A stretch of 64,000 nt of DNA, from NCBI GenBank assembly GCA_014529385.2, contig CM043955.1:144405640-144469639 (forward strand), read 5' to 3'. The position numbers and the translations under genes are program-made. Each line of letters starts with the position of its first letter. The stretch's first letter is position 1. The notes under the pieces were generated by a model. The model did no database searches, was not told the DNA's origin, and saw only the letters and a program-made list of their open reading frames with translations. This DNA is from Adiantum capillus-veneris (lineage: Eukaryota; Streptophyta; Polypodiopsida; Polypodiales; Pteridaceae). Below are positions 1-10,906 of this stretch, piece by piece.

Positions 1-237
1 ATAAATGAAGCAATGATTCTTTGAATCTCATGGATGTGGATGTACAAGGTAGTACCATATTGGGATACCAATCATCTCAAGCTATCACCTAAAGGCGGAC
101 AACTAATTGTTCCAATTGCACCACAAGCAAAGAGGAATGGAAAGGAGGTTATCATTAGAACAAACCATGAAGCAATCAATCTTCTCTATCCTATTGACAA
201 GAAAATGCTACAAGTAGCATGCAAGGAGTCAAGCATA

Positions 238-398
238 TATGGGTACCAAAGGCACAACTTAAGGACAAGCCGATTTAAATTTGGGTGCCCAAGACATCAT
301 CCACTGTACCTAAGACGGTTCCAAGGTCCAAAACACAAAGAGGATCATCCTCAAGAAGGGAACCTAAAACACAATGGATTTGGAGGAAAAAGTAGCAC
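238..398 (+). pseudogene. Fragment of a basic IWVPK-repeat ORF, probably the tail of a Gypsy-2-like accessory protein
   Basis: In the frame starting near 238 the translation gives IWVPKAQLKDKP, a stop, then IWVPKTSST and, after a Lys/Arg-rich stretch, QWIWRKK. The same style (WVPK boxes, IWKKKTSST, high Lys/Gln/Thr) occurs near the C-terminus of the 629-codon ORF at 28582-30471, so this is most likely a decayed relative of that tail. It is cut at 404 by Copia-A1 and presumably continues after 5807, but frames there are quickly lost. The part before 238 is open in another frame (from 34) with no recognisable domain. No function can be assigned to this copy. Confidence 0.45.
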
Positions 399-403
399 TT
401 ATC

Positions 404-629
404 TGTTGGAATTAGGGTTGCAGAGAAACACACACAGCTTGGAGAAGACAAAGGAAGCTCAAGGCACACAATAGAGAGTGTGTTACTTAGTGTGCAATGG
501 AAAGATAGATAGCCCTACAGTGATGGGCATGTATACAATGCACGGGGGAAAAACCTCCTAAAGAGGGAAAAAATGTCCCAGCGGTCCTAGTGTGTTCACA
601 CACATCACTACTACATGTATATGGTAACA
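404..629 (-). repeat. 3' LTR of Copia-A1
   Basis: This is a 226-bp repeat that begins TGTTGGAATT and ends GGTAACA on the plus strand. It matches 5576-5802 and both Copia-A2 LTRs. It lies downstream of the element's polypurine tract on the minus strand, so it is the 3' LTR. Confidence 0.95.
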
Positions 630-630
630 A

Positions 631-640
631 ATCCCCCCTG
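631..640 (-). other. Polypurine tract of Copia-A1
   Basis: The minus strand reads CAGGGGGGAT immediately before the 3' LTR. The same tract sits at the equivalent position in Copia-A2 (56054-56063). It is the expected primer site for plus-strand DNA synthesis. Confidence 0.8.
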
Positions 641-704
641 GAGTGATATAGTGAACGAGAGTTGGCACATGAGTAAAGGGAAGTGCCATGCCCTGAGGAC
701 ATGA

Positions 705-3700
705 TCAGTCCACAAAGGGGAGTAAGCCCAAAGATTTGCAGAAAGCTTTATTCTTCTCATGAGACAATGCCTTTGTGAAAAGGTCTGCAAGGTTGTCTTG
801 TGTTGGCACATACGCCAAGTTGATCTCTCTTGTTGAGAGCCTCTCCCTGACATAGTAGTAATGGACCTCAATGTGCTTTGTGCTAGCATGAAAAACTGGG
901 TTTCTTGCAACTGCCAATGCGCTCTGACTGTCAGTGTAGATAGTCTTGGCAGTGTCATGTCCAACACCCAAATCATCCATAAGGCGTCTGAGCCATACAC
1001 ACTCAACCGTCGCTATGAAGACTATCCTGTACTCAGCCTCACAACTCAAAGTGGCCAGAGTAGGTTGCTTCTTGTTCAACCATGATATACATGAACTACC
1101 AAGAATGAAACAAAAACCACTTGTGGACACTCACGTGTCAAAACAACCAGCCCAATTTGAGTCCGAAAAAGCATGTAAATCTGGAGGCAATGATCCCCCC
1201 TTGGGATAAAACAAGCCAAGATATAAAGTGCCACTAAGGTAGCAAGAAATCCTCTTCATAGCCTGCCAATGCTGCCAATGCTTACACCCTGGGCTATGCA
1301 TAAATCTACTAACATGTGAGATTGCAAACTGAATATCTAGCCTTGTGTTGCATACATAAATGAGGCAACCAACAACACTTTGGTAAAGAGTGACATTAGT
1401 AGGATCGCCAGCATCTGTAGACTCAACTTCAAACCTATTTCCATGGGAGTGGCAATAGGTTTGCAATCCTCGAGTCCAAACTTACATAGCAATGTCTCTA
1501 TGTAACTTTTCTAACACAAGGCAATACCACCATCACACTGCTTACACTGTATGCCCAAATAATGATGCAACAACCCCAAATCTTTCATCTTGAAAGTAGC
1601 ATTCAAATTAGCCTTAAATTCAGCAATATGTCTCTCATTTGGTACAGTGATCAACAAATCATCTACATAAAGAATCACAATGAGAAGTACATCACCCTCA
1701 CGCTCTACATACAATGTGCTTTTTGCTGGACTGTTTCGAAAGCCTTGTTTGACCAAATGAGTGTCAGCTTTCTCATACAAAGCACAAGGAGATTGCTTCA
1801 ACCCATACAAAGCCTTGTTACATTTTCACACTTTGTCATCTTGTCCTTTCTTGACAAGATCGCGAGGCTGCATTACATAAACTTCCTCAAATATGTCACC
1901 ATTCAAGAAAGCAGTAACAATGTTTGATTGATGTACATACGAACCAAAATGAGCTGCCAATGCACAGTAGTCATACGACAAGTGGGAGCAAAGGTCTCTT
2001 CATAATCTATGCCTTTTTGCTGTGCATAAACCTTTGCAACAATTTGAGCCTTATGGCAATCCATCTCACCATCTGGCTTGCGTTTCAACTTGTAAACCCA
2101 CTTCATACCAATGGCCTTTTTTCCAAGAGTAAAATCAGATAAAGTCCATGTGTCATTTTCTATAAGTGCCATCATATTCCGATTGCATTGCAGCCATCCA
2201 ATTTTTTGAATTTTATGCTTCATCAAAAGACAGAGGCTCCTCAACATCATGTAAACTATACACAACCAAATCATAACAATCAAATGCATAAGATGCATGG
2301 CAAGAGCCTAAACGAGTACGGGGTGAAAGCATGTTAACCTGTCACGCTTTTTGTGCTAGTTAGCAGTTTCAAGTTAGCACATCTTCAAAAAGTTGGGCGT
2401 CTGGTAAATTTGTTACAAATAATATCAAAATTTGTCAGAGGTTGTACATTTGGATTCCTTGTTTCAAGTGCTTTCTATTGATATATCATATGTCATAGAT
2501 CTTGGAGATGTAGCTCAAGTTATTGTACTAGTTAGCATATGTCAAAATTGTGCTAGTTAGCATTGTCCGGGACATGAAAAAGCATGACAGGTTAACATGC
2601 TTTCACTCTACGACTAGACAAAGGTGCATCCAATTTACTGTCACGCACAGTGTGCACCAACCATTTTGTCATACCTCTAGCCTGCTCATTTTCAGCCCTT
2701 TCCTCATCAAGTACATCATGTACATCTGCATCAGTAATAGGTTGATCTATAACATTTATGAAACCCCCATAGGCTGTACATTTGCCTCATTCAAACTTAC
2801 ATTCGTATTTCCACCATTGAAAAGAGGCAACAAAGTGTCATAAGTGTCCTGTGAGCTTATATTACTGTCTCTAGTACATGACAACAAGGGCTAATTAAAT
2901 AGAATCTTCCACAAACACTACATCCCATGAAACCAGAATATGTTTTTTTCGCGGATGATAAAACCTATAACCTTTGCTTTTAGCACTATAACCAACAAAA
3001 ATACGTTTGACAGCCTTATCAGCCAATTTTCTATGATGTGTTTGTGGCACCAACGCATATGCCAAACAGCCAAAAACACGCATGTGCTCAATAGAAGACT
3101 TTCTATCATGCCATGCTTCATATGGAGTAATAGACTGCAAAGCTTGTGTAGGACACTTGTTTAGTACATAAGTGGCACACATGATGGCCTCAAGACAAAA
3201 AGAATGCGGGAAAGCTTGACTTTTGACCATACATCGTGCCATTTTCGTAAGTGACCTGTTTTTCTTCTCAGCAACACCATTTTGCTGAGTTGTATAAGGC
3301 ACTGTACATTGGTGTTTTATCCCACGACTAGCCAGAAATACATTGAATTCATGAGACATATACTCCCCCACTTGATCAGAACGGAGGGTGCCCATAGTAA
3401 ATTTTGAGACATTTTTAGCCATAGCCAGAAATTGTTTGAAGCACGTAGAAACTTTGGACTTCTCTTTAAGCAAAAATACCCATGCATGCCTTGAGTAATC
3501 ATCAATGAAAGTCACGAAGTAAAGGTAATTGCCCAAGGACGCAGTTTGCATGGGCCCACAAACATCACTATGCACAAGTTGCAGCCTACATGTGGCACGA
3601 ACTGAACCATCCTTTGGAAACTTAGAACGCTGCATCTTACCCAAAATACAGCCTTCACAAACATGTTTTACAGGTGCTTCAAGAGGTCGCAAAGAAGTAA

Positions 3701-5254
3701 CCATATCAGATTTCTACAAACGCAGCAAACTGGCAAAATTCAAATGACTAAAACGTGCATGCCAAAGTTTTGCATCTGAAATAGCCCTTGAATCTGCAAC
3801 TGCATTTACAAAATTTTGTCCACACTTGTCATACAAAGTGAGCTTATATAGCCCACGACACAAAATCCCAGATGCAATGATTTTATCACCAAAGCTGAGA
3901 TCATGAACTATACATCTGTCATCCACAAATTTAACTACAAGTCCAAGTCTAGCAAGTGCAGATACAGACAAAAGATTCTTCTTGATCCCAGATACATAAA
4001 GTGCATGAACAAGTGTGAAAGAACTTCCATTAGCAGCAGTAAGCACAATCTTTCCAACTCCCTGAACTGGATAAGAGGCATTGTTGGCACGTGATAGAAT
4101 TCCCATGAGGGACAGACTCGAGAGAGGTGAACAATTCACGATGTGAGGTAATGTGCTTTGTAGAACCACTATCGAAATACCACACACGTGAATCTGCAAC
4201 AACTGACAAGCATGCATCATGGACATCATGATTGTAAGTGCACTCTACGCTAAAAGACCATTCTATATCGACATCAGCATCACAGTCTCCTTTCACAAAA
4301 GACTCAACAATGGCTGCATTTGTAGTGGAACCACCCTCTTTCTTCTTAGCCTCTTTGCCCTTCAACTTAGGACACTGCTTGATCAAGTGATCATTAGCTT
4401 TACAATAATGGCAACGCATCTTATTTTTGCCCTTATCACTAGAATTGCCAAACAAAGTGCTGCCAACAGAAGCATTAGGAACATAAGTTTTTCCACTCGC
4501 AGCAGAACCATAAGGAGTGGCTGCATTGCTGTTACCACCCTTTCTTTGAGAAGCAATAAAAGCCTATTCAACTACATGTTGTCTCGTCATATATTTTTTT
4601 GAAAGTGATTCTTGCAACCGCAATGTGCATAATGCATCAAACTTGACAACTTCTGGATTTCCTTGGGTCATAAGTCTCCAAGTAATAACAAAAGTCTGGC
4701 AAGAATCTGGTAAGGCATCAAGAACAGTCTGCACAAGGGAACTGAAATGACTTCACCTGCAGAAATAATTTGCTTATTGATATCCTTGACACTAGGAAGG
4801 AAAGTGTCCATATCATCTTTCTCATGCATAATCTTCGACTCCAGCTCTTTACGCAGCAAAGCAATTTTAGCCTCATTGCAGCTTGCATAAAGACCAATCA
4901 AAATGTCCCAAGCTTGTTTTGCAAATTTTGTTGAACGAATGTGAGGAACAATGGTGCGCTTCACAGACAACGTAATCATGCATGAGCCTGCACATCCTTT
5001 ACATCCCAACGAGATTGTTCTGCCATAGGCAAAACAACTCTAATAGCAACAATCCTTGCAAGAAGACCTGCAACATCCTCAACATCGCCTGCATCCTCAG
5101 AACCAGGATGTACATCAATGCCCTGCACAATATTCTAGACGCCCTTTGACACAAGAACATGTTGCATCATGTCATCCCACATAGGGTAATGGTCCCCATC
5201 CAACCTGTCCTCGGTAGCAAACATATTGAAGACATCTATGTTGTTGTCAGCCAT
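705..5254 (-). pseudogene. Broken copia gag-pol polyprotein of Copia-A1
   Basis: Comparison with the nearly intact Copia-A2 polyprotein shows all domains in copia order on the minus strand. Gag starts at a Met codon at 5254 and runs to about 4600. A CCHC knuckle (CHYCKANDHLIKQC) lies near 4400. The protease (YFDSGSTKHI) is near 4180. The integrase, with CEGCILGK and LVHSDVCGP, is at about 3700-2900. RT with ILYVDDLL is near 1650. RNase H, with DSQSALAVAR and ADLFTKAL, is at about 1130-705. Frame changes and stops separate these blocks. The integrase has RSDQVGEY where Copia-A2 has RSDRGGEY. The 2321-2608 insertion cuts the integrase-RT linker. The copy cannot make a functional polyprotein. 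Confidence 0.92.
2321..2608. mobile_element. 288-bp MITE-like element with about 30-bp terminal inverted repeats
   Basis: The block is absent from Copia-A2 at the matching position, where the sequence runs straight from GAGTAC into GACTAG. It starts GGGTGAAAGCATGTTAACCT and ends with its near-perfect inverted complement, giving inverted repeats of about 30 bp. The target bases TACG (or TAC) flank it at 2317-2320 and 2609-2612. Inside, the word GTGCTAGTTAGCA occurs near both ends as a subterminal repeat. There is no coding capacity. The short duplication and long inverted repeats fit a non-autonomous DNA transposon; the superfamily is not clear. Confidence 0.85.
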
Positions 5255-5561
5255 GGTAAATGGTGCACCTAATGTGAAAACTGCCCGAAAGTAGGAGAAA
5301 TAGAGCAGGAACAATACGTGCTATATAGCACAAACCATAGAAGACTTTAAGGCACCTGTTATGCAGAAAACGGCACTGACAAAAATTTTGCACAAAATGA
5401 CGAAATTGCCTGTGCAGACCTGCCTATAGTGGCAACGAAGGCCGAAATGAGCTCAAATCATAAATCTGAGCAGACACAGTTGGCAAACCTCACTATAACC
5501 GAAGAAAGTGAGCAGGCGTGTGCTGGAGCAGCTGGCGACTAAGCCCGGGAGGACGTAACCT

Positions 5562-5573
5562 GCTTTGATAACA
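5562..5573 (-). other. Degenerate primer-binding site of Copia-A1
   Basis: The minus strand reads TGTTATCAAAGC two bases inside the 5' LTR. Copia-A2 has TGGTATCAGAGC here, the usual initiator-Met tRNA complement of plant copia elements. Two G residues have been substituted, another sign that this copy is dead. Confidence 0.8.
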
Positions 5574-5575
5574 AT

Positions 5576-5802
5576 TGTTGGAATTAGGGTTGCAGAGAAA
5601 CGCACACAGCTTAGAAAAGACGAAGGAAGCTCAAGGCACACAATAGAGAGTGTGTTACTTAGTGTGCAATGGAAAGATAGATAGCCCTAGAGTGATGGGA
5701 GTATATACAATGCACGGGGGAAAAAACCTTCTAAAGAGGGAAAAAATGCCCCGGTGGTCCTAGTGTGTTCACACACATCACTACCACATGTATATGGTAA
5801 CA
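5576..5802 (-). repeat. 5' LTR of Copia-A1
   Basis: This 227-bp LTR lies beside the primer-binding site, which makes it the 5' LTR of the minus-strand element. It is followed by the TTATC target duplication at 5803-5807. Confidence 0.95.
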
Positions 5803-5807
5803 TTATC

Positions 5808-7103
5808 TTCTTTGTAAACTGTAAAATCAATGAAGCAGTGGAGAGTTAAGTCTCAAAACACTCAACCACAACAGTTCATCAATGAAAAACCAATATAGTA
5901 GTGGTGAGTAAACGCTCAACAACCATCATTATTGATACCGACAGTTCAAGAAATCAACGTGTCAAAGCATCCTGATGGTACAATAAAGCAAACAGAACAC
6001 AAGCTACAAGATTTTCTCTTTGGGAGATAGCAAAAGGAAACCTCGACCTCAGAAACCCTTGAGTTAATTACTCAAGACCCAACCCTTGCACAACATAATG
6101 GTTTGAATTGCATTGATCTTCAAAGCATGGTAGAGCCACCCAAGGCTATGCATAGACACCATTGTTTAACCCATGCACACAATCGTCCCAGAGTACGCCA
6201 TCTAGGAGGAGTGGAAGGGAACTAAATAATTAAGGGCAATGTTTGAAGAGGGAGGAGAAAGTTTAATGTTAACGTGTGATTTTTTGTAAAATCACCTAAT
6301 AATGCCAAAAAAAAATCATCAACATGGGAAATTTAACTGATAACATCTCCCCGATGAGTGTAAATAGAGTATAACTATAAAAAAATCATCAAAAAATGGT
6401 ATTTTTTTGGTTATTTTTATCATTTTTTCTTGATGTTGGGACTTAAAAATGGGAAAATGCACCAAAAAACAATAAATCAGCGTTTCTCCATGGATTTTCC
6501 TAATTATTGACTTTTCACTTTGCTTTTTTAGTGCATTTTATTATTTTCTTTGATTTCTTCCAATAAACAGGTCAAAAATTAATAACAAATAGCAAATGAC
6601 CTCAGATGGAGAAACTAAAGATATGCTGAAGATCATAAGGACAAGGGACAAGCCCAAAAAATTTCAATCAAACTGATAGATGAAGCAGAAAGCCTAAATT
6701 AGGCTGCCAAGGCCTACTTTCACGAATTCTTGCAGACTGAGCTAATGGAATCCAATTGAGGAATTTTTTGAGTCTAACATAGATTTCATGGCCTAGTAGG
6801 ACTAACAGGAGAATTTGGGAAAAAATATTTTGGGAAGTCCGAGTAAAGATATCCAAGGTAGCCCAAAATCACCTCATTTCCACTAGTCACTCTTGGAGGA
6901 GAGAGCTCTCGACCTTCTTCACATGCGATTTCCGGAGTCCACAATCGTCCATCTATAGTGCTGTCTCACACGAGACATGAGGGATAAGCTCTACCTTATT
7001 AATGAACAATTTTATATGACCAGGTAGAAAGTCTAGGCTTAGGAAAAAACCCTAGAATCCCAACAGTGCACGAAGTCCTACGAACCAAAATGGACCATAG
7101 CGG
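5808..7103. other. Non-coding flank between Copia-A1 and Gypsy-1
   Basis: About 1.3 kb of AT-rich sequence with no frame above background and no recognised motif. It is the original target DNA of Gypsy-1: its last bases (AGCGG, 7099-7103) reappear after the far Gypsy-1 LTR at 36621-36625. It may derive from an older Gypsy-2-type element, since the IWVPK fragment precedes it, but no clear similarity is visible. Confidence 0.5.
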
Positions 7104-9209
7104 TGTCGGGGGATTTGTATTCGAAAGGTGAGCTGGGAAGGCACAGGGCCCCTAGCTTTGAGAGGTGCAAGGAAAAGAATTGCAGCAGACACAATTAATG
7201 GGGATAGAGATTAAATAGACAATTTGATTTAGATTCTGAAGCCTGATAAGTCAAATCAATTAGTTAACAGTATCCCTGTTTAATCAAATGTTAACGGAGG
7301 AGTTAATAGAAGAGTTTATGCTCCTTACAAGGTTTAACTTGCCTTAATCCAGGTGCTAATTAAGATAATCAAGCTTCAGTAATGATGATAATGTCTGGTC
7401 CATGAAACAATACCAAATAAGCTCTTTTGCCTTAATTGTTCTGCCAAAAACTGCCTTGATCTGCTTCGTTTTCTTTCTGCTGCTTCAAAGTTAAGAGAGA
7501 GTTGAATTTCTTCCCGCTATGGCTATGGGAGCTTGGGTTTAGAGCTTAGTATTATGATGGCTTGGAGATTCGAGGATAGCTGGCTTAAATGGATTATGGA
7601 AGCTTGTTCAGCGGATTAGGGAAGCTTGGGCTTATGATGGCTAATGAGTGTCGAGGATTATTGGCTAAGAGAGCTTAGGTTTGTAATGGCTAAATGAGAT
7701 CCAAGTAGATTTGTCTTAGAGAGCTTATGGAAGCTTGGCTTAGAGCTTAAGGTTGATGGCTAATGAGTTTGAGAGGCTTTGGCTTAAGCGGGTTATGCAA
7801 GCTTGGTTTAATTAAGCTTCAGTAATGATGATAATGTCTGGTCCATGAAACAATACCAAATAAGCTCTTTTGCCTTAATTGTTCTGCCAAAAACTACCTT
7901 GAAGCTTGGCTTAGAGCTTAAGGTTGATGGCTAATGAGTTTGAGAGGATTTGGCTTAAGCGGGTTATGCAAGCTTGGTTTAATCAAGCTTCAGTAATGAT
8001 GATAATGTCTGGTCCATGAAACAATACCAAATAAGCTCTTTTGCCTTAATTGTTCTGCCAAAAACTGCCTTGATCTGCTTCGTTTTCTTTCTGCTGCTTC
8101 AAAGTTAAGAGAGAGTTGAATTTCTTCCCGCTATGGCTATGGGAGCTTGGGTTTAGAGCTTAGTATTATGATGGCTTGGAGATTCGAGGATAGGTGGCTT
8201 AAATAGATTATGGAAGCTTGTTCAGCGGATTAGGGAAGCTTGGGCTTATGATGGCTAATGAGTGTCGAGGATTATTGGCTTAGAGAGCTTAGGTTTGTCA
8301 TGGCTAAATGAGATCCGAGTAGATTTGTCTTAGAGAGCTTATGGAAGCTTGGCTTAGAGCTTAAGGTTGATGGCTAATGATTTTGAGAGGCTTTGGCTTA
8401 AGCGGGTTATGCAAGCTTGGTTTAATTAAGATTAAGATTGATGGCTAATGAGAGCGAGAGAAGAGTTGGCTTGGAGAGCTTTAGATTTTTATGGCTATTG
8501 AGTTTTCCAAAGATTTAGAGAGCTTAGATATCTTACAATTAAGATGGATAATGAATGTCGCCCCCCTCCAAAAGAGCTGCTTCCCCTTTATAATAGCTCA
8601 CTTTGGATTGCATGGGAAACAAGTTTCTTGCTAAAAACGGCCAACCCATTAGCAATGTCGCTAATGGGTAGCACCCCTAGGTGATGTGGTAGTAGATTAC
8701 GGACTTGCACTAAATCGAGTGGGAGTGGCTCCAAATAGGATCATGCTAGCAAGCTGAGAGGATTTTGTTTCTTGCTCGCGCTCATCCGATGGTTGCTGCG
8801 CTCACTACGAGCGATTCCTCCTCCCATGTGCTGCCTGCACGCTGCTTGCCATGTTCTTCTTTTCTTTATGCCTTCACACAACCCCTTTTTCCCACTTAGG
8901 TTACCCATTGGGCGGCCTTTGAGCTCATTATGGGCGGCCACTAACTTAAGTGGGCGGCCCTTTTGACTTCAAAAATCGGGCCCTTGTCCATGGGCGAATG
9001 CCTACTTCAAGAGCACCCCATTTGGGCATACATATCAAACAAAGCAATGCCTATACTCAATGAAATGCACTATGAACTCATCAAGATATTTTTGTGCCTT
9101 CGTAACAGCACCACATCTCAAAACCTGGCCAAGGCAATGCCAGGATTCAAATAAACCTGATTGGCATCCCTTTGCTCATTTTCTTGTCATGAAAAGGAGT
9201 GGCACGACA
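7104..9209 (-). repeat. 3' LTR of Gypsy-1, internally rearranged
   Basis: This LTR is 2106 bp and matches 34452-36621, with two large structural differences. It has a partly triplicated segment (7371-8427). It also lacks about 0.7 kb near its inner end: the sequence jumps from GGCAATGCCA at about 9140 to GGATTCAA, whereas the other LTR has roughly 715 bp between those words. Short words such as GCTTAGAGAGCTTA and GATGGCTAATGAG recur many times in it. A minus-strand TATAAA lies at 8587-8592. Confidence 0.9.
7371..8427. repeat. Triplicated segment inside the Gypsy-1 3' LTR
   Basis: The word AAGCTTCAGTAATGATGATA starts copies at 7371, 7814 and 7985. The first (443 bp, 7371-7813) and third (7985-8427) are nearly identical. 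The middle (171 bp) has lost its interior and joins the start of the unit to its end. The 5' LTR has a single copy from about 34710. The pattern fits unequal exchange or replication slippage after or during insertion. Confidence 0.85.
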
Positions 9210-9221
9210 TCCACCTCCTCT
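9210..9221 (-). other. Polypurine tract of Gypsy-1
   Basis: The minus strand reads AGAGGAGGTGGA directly before the 3' LTR. Gypsy-1b has the same tract at the equivalent point (46965-46976). Confidence 0.7.
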
Positions 9222-9241
9222 GAACCTTCACAACCGCTGGT

Positions 9242-10906
9242 CTATGCCAGTTGCACATCCAAATCATCATCAGAGATATCATCTAATGCATATATAACAT
9301 GATCCTCTGGAGGTGGATCTGAATGGAAATCTTCAAGAACAATCTCGCCTTCTCCCTTCTTGAATAGCTTGATCTATTTTTGTGCAATAGGCACCTTGAG
9401 CAGAGTGCCATCAAGTTCGCATAGTTGATATGTTGCATTTTTAAAAACATGTAGCACCATATATGGTCCAAACCACCATTTAACCATTTTCCACATAGCA
9501 GTATATTGATTCTCCAAGCTATTGCCATAGACAAGTACCCAGTCACCATCTTTGATAGCATGTGGTCGTAGTCTATGCTTTCCATCAAATATTGCTTTAT
9601 TATTCAATTTTGCTTCCTTAAGTTTCTCTTTAGCCTATTCAATATCCTCTTGACGCCTTTCAAGATGGCGAATACGTAGAGCAAGCAAGTCTTCAATAGA
9701 CATACCTTCTTCCCATGGCATTATGGTCCAAGTCATAGCTGCTTCCTCTATAGGCATAATGGGTTTTTGCCCATGCATCAATTCAAACGGCATAAACCCT
9801 ATAACATAACTGTGTGTAGTGCGATCAACCCATAAAGCAAATGGCAAGAGTTTAGGCCAATCACCAATATGTCCTTCACACGCCTTCGCTAAAGCTTTAA
9901 CAATAGGCGGATGTCCTCTTTCACTTTTCCCGTTACCTTCTGGATTATATGCTGTAGTGAGAGCAAGTTTAATGCCCATACAAGTAAAAAACTCTTGTGA
10001 TTCATCTGCATCCAACTCTCCTCTATCTGAAGTAATTTTGCCAACACATCCATACCTTGAGATAACATCTTCAAGAAAGAACTTGCATACTGAACTGGTA
10101 GCTTTGGTACGCAAAGCTCTACCCTCAACCTGATTAGTAAGATCTTCTCGAGTAAGAACAATATACCTCATCTTCCACACTCCTACTGACATTGTAATAA
10201 GGTCCACCACCCACTTGTAGTGCATAGCTAGTGGATAGGTGGGATGCAATTCATCTTTATGTCGCACATTAGAATATTGTTGACATATTAAGCATGTTTC
10301 CACAAATTGAACCACATCTTTGTACATACCTTTCCACCAAGACCGGTCTTTAATCTTGACAAAAGTTGCCCAGACTCCTCTGTGTCCATCCCTTAGACTT
10401 TCATGAAACTCTTTGATCACCTGCTGTTGAGTTGCTTTATCACAAATAACCCATTGTGGTACCCTCCTGGATGCTTCGGTTGCTTCCATAAATGTCCCTT
10501 TCAGGAAATAGCCATAGGCCTTTTTCTTGATCCTCTTGTAATCTTGGTCACTCCATCCTTCTTGTCTAGTGAGAGTTCTTAGGTAGCATCCAATCATAAT
10601 CCACTCTCCATCATAGAACTCTTCAAAAAATACTTCAAAAACATGAGCAAAATTACCACAATTGGCATGTAGATAAGAGGACGTGTAGAACTTCAAGTCA
10701 ACATCATCACTTGTTGTCAACATCTCTTCTTCATCTTCAAACCTGGCTCTTGATAACATATCTGCAATAGGATTATGTCTACCTGCAATATGACAAAATT
10801 TAGGGTTAACAAACTTAATATAGGCTATCCACTGTAGCATGGCAATGTCTGGAGTAGAGCAGTTTGCACTCATCCCTATCAGTGGAAAGCAATCTGTCTC
10901 TACCAC
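9242..10906 (-). pseudogene. Gypsy-1 pol 3' part: RNase H end and integrase
   Basis: The frame from 10906 is open for 423 codons and carries the end of RNase H (ADMLSRARF, about residues 48-56). An HHCC zinc-binding domain follows (H168, H175, C205, C208). The integrase core has D235 (VVDLITM), D294 (TSDRGELD) and E329 (GKSERGH), with the D-E spacing of 35 expected for a DDE integrase. A TAG at 9632-9634 interrupts the frame. It then continues in the same frame with the C-terminal domain (GDWVLVYGNSLENQYTA...LCELDG, as in Gypsy-1b), with another TAG at 9371-9373, to a terminal TAG at 9242-9244. Catalytic residues are therefore kept but the protein is split. The role in an active element would be integration of the cDNA. 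Confidence 0.9.

Larger units (their letters stand above)
404..5802 (-). mobile_element. Copia-A1: decayed full-length Ty1/copia retrotransposon
   Basis: The element is bounded by LTRs at 404-629 and 5576-5802 with TG...CA ends, and by a perfect 5-bp target duplication TTATC at 399-403 and 5803-5807. Read on the minus strand it has 5' LTR, primer-binding site, gag, protease, integrase, RT, RNase H, polypurine tract and 3' LTR, the copia order. The same family is present at 51114-56291 in the opposite orientation and much younger. The two LTRs here differ at roughly 14 of 226 positions by eye, so this copy is old. A 288-bp MITE-like element is nested at 2321-2608. No reading frame is intact. 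Confidence 0.95.

Noticed and set aside
34-237. Host gene exon at the left edge
   Set aside because: The frame is open but has no recognisable domain or splice signals, and it runs into the IWVPK fragment in another frame.
275-1209. Several overlapping open frames on both strands at the left edge and in the Copia-A1 3' end
   Set aside because: They are antisense or off-frame shadows of the copia RNase H and LTR; only the minus-strand RNase H frame has conserved motifs.
8741-9302. Short frames in the Gypsy-1 LTR
   Set aside because: They have no domain and lie within an LTR; the same words recur in the other LTR with different frames.
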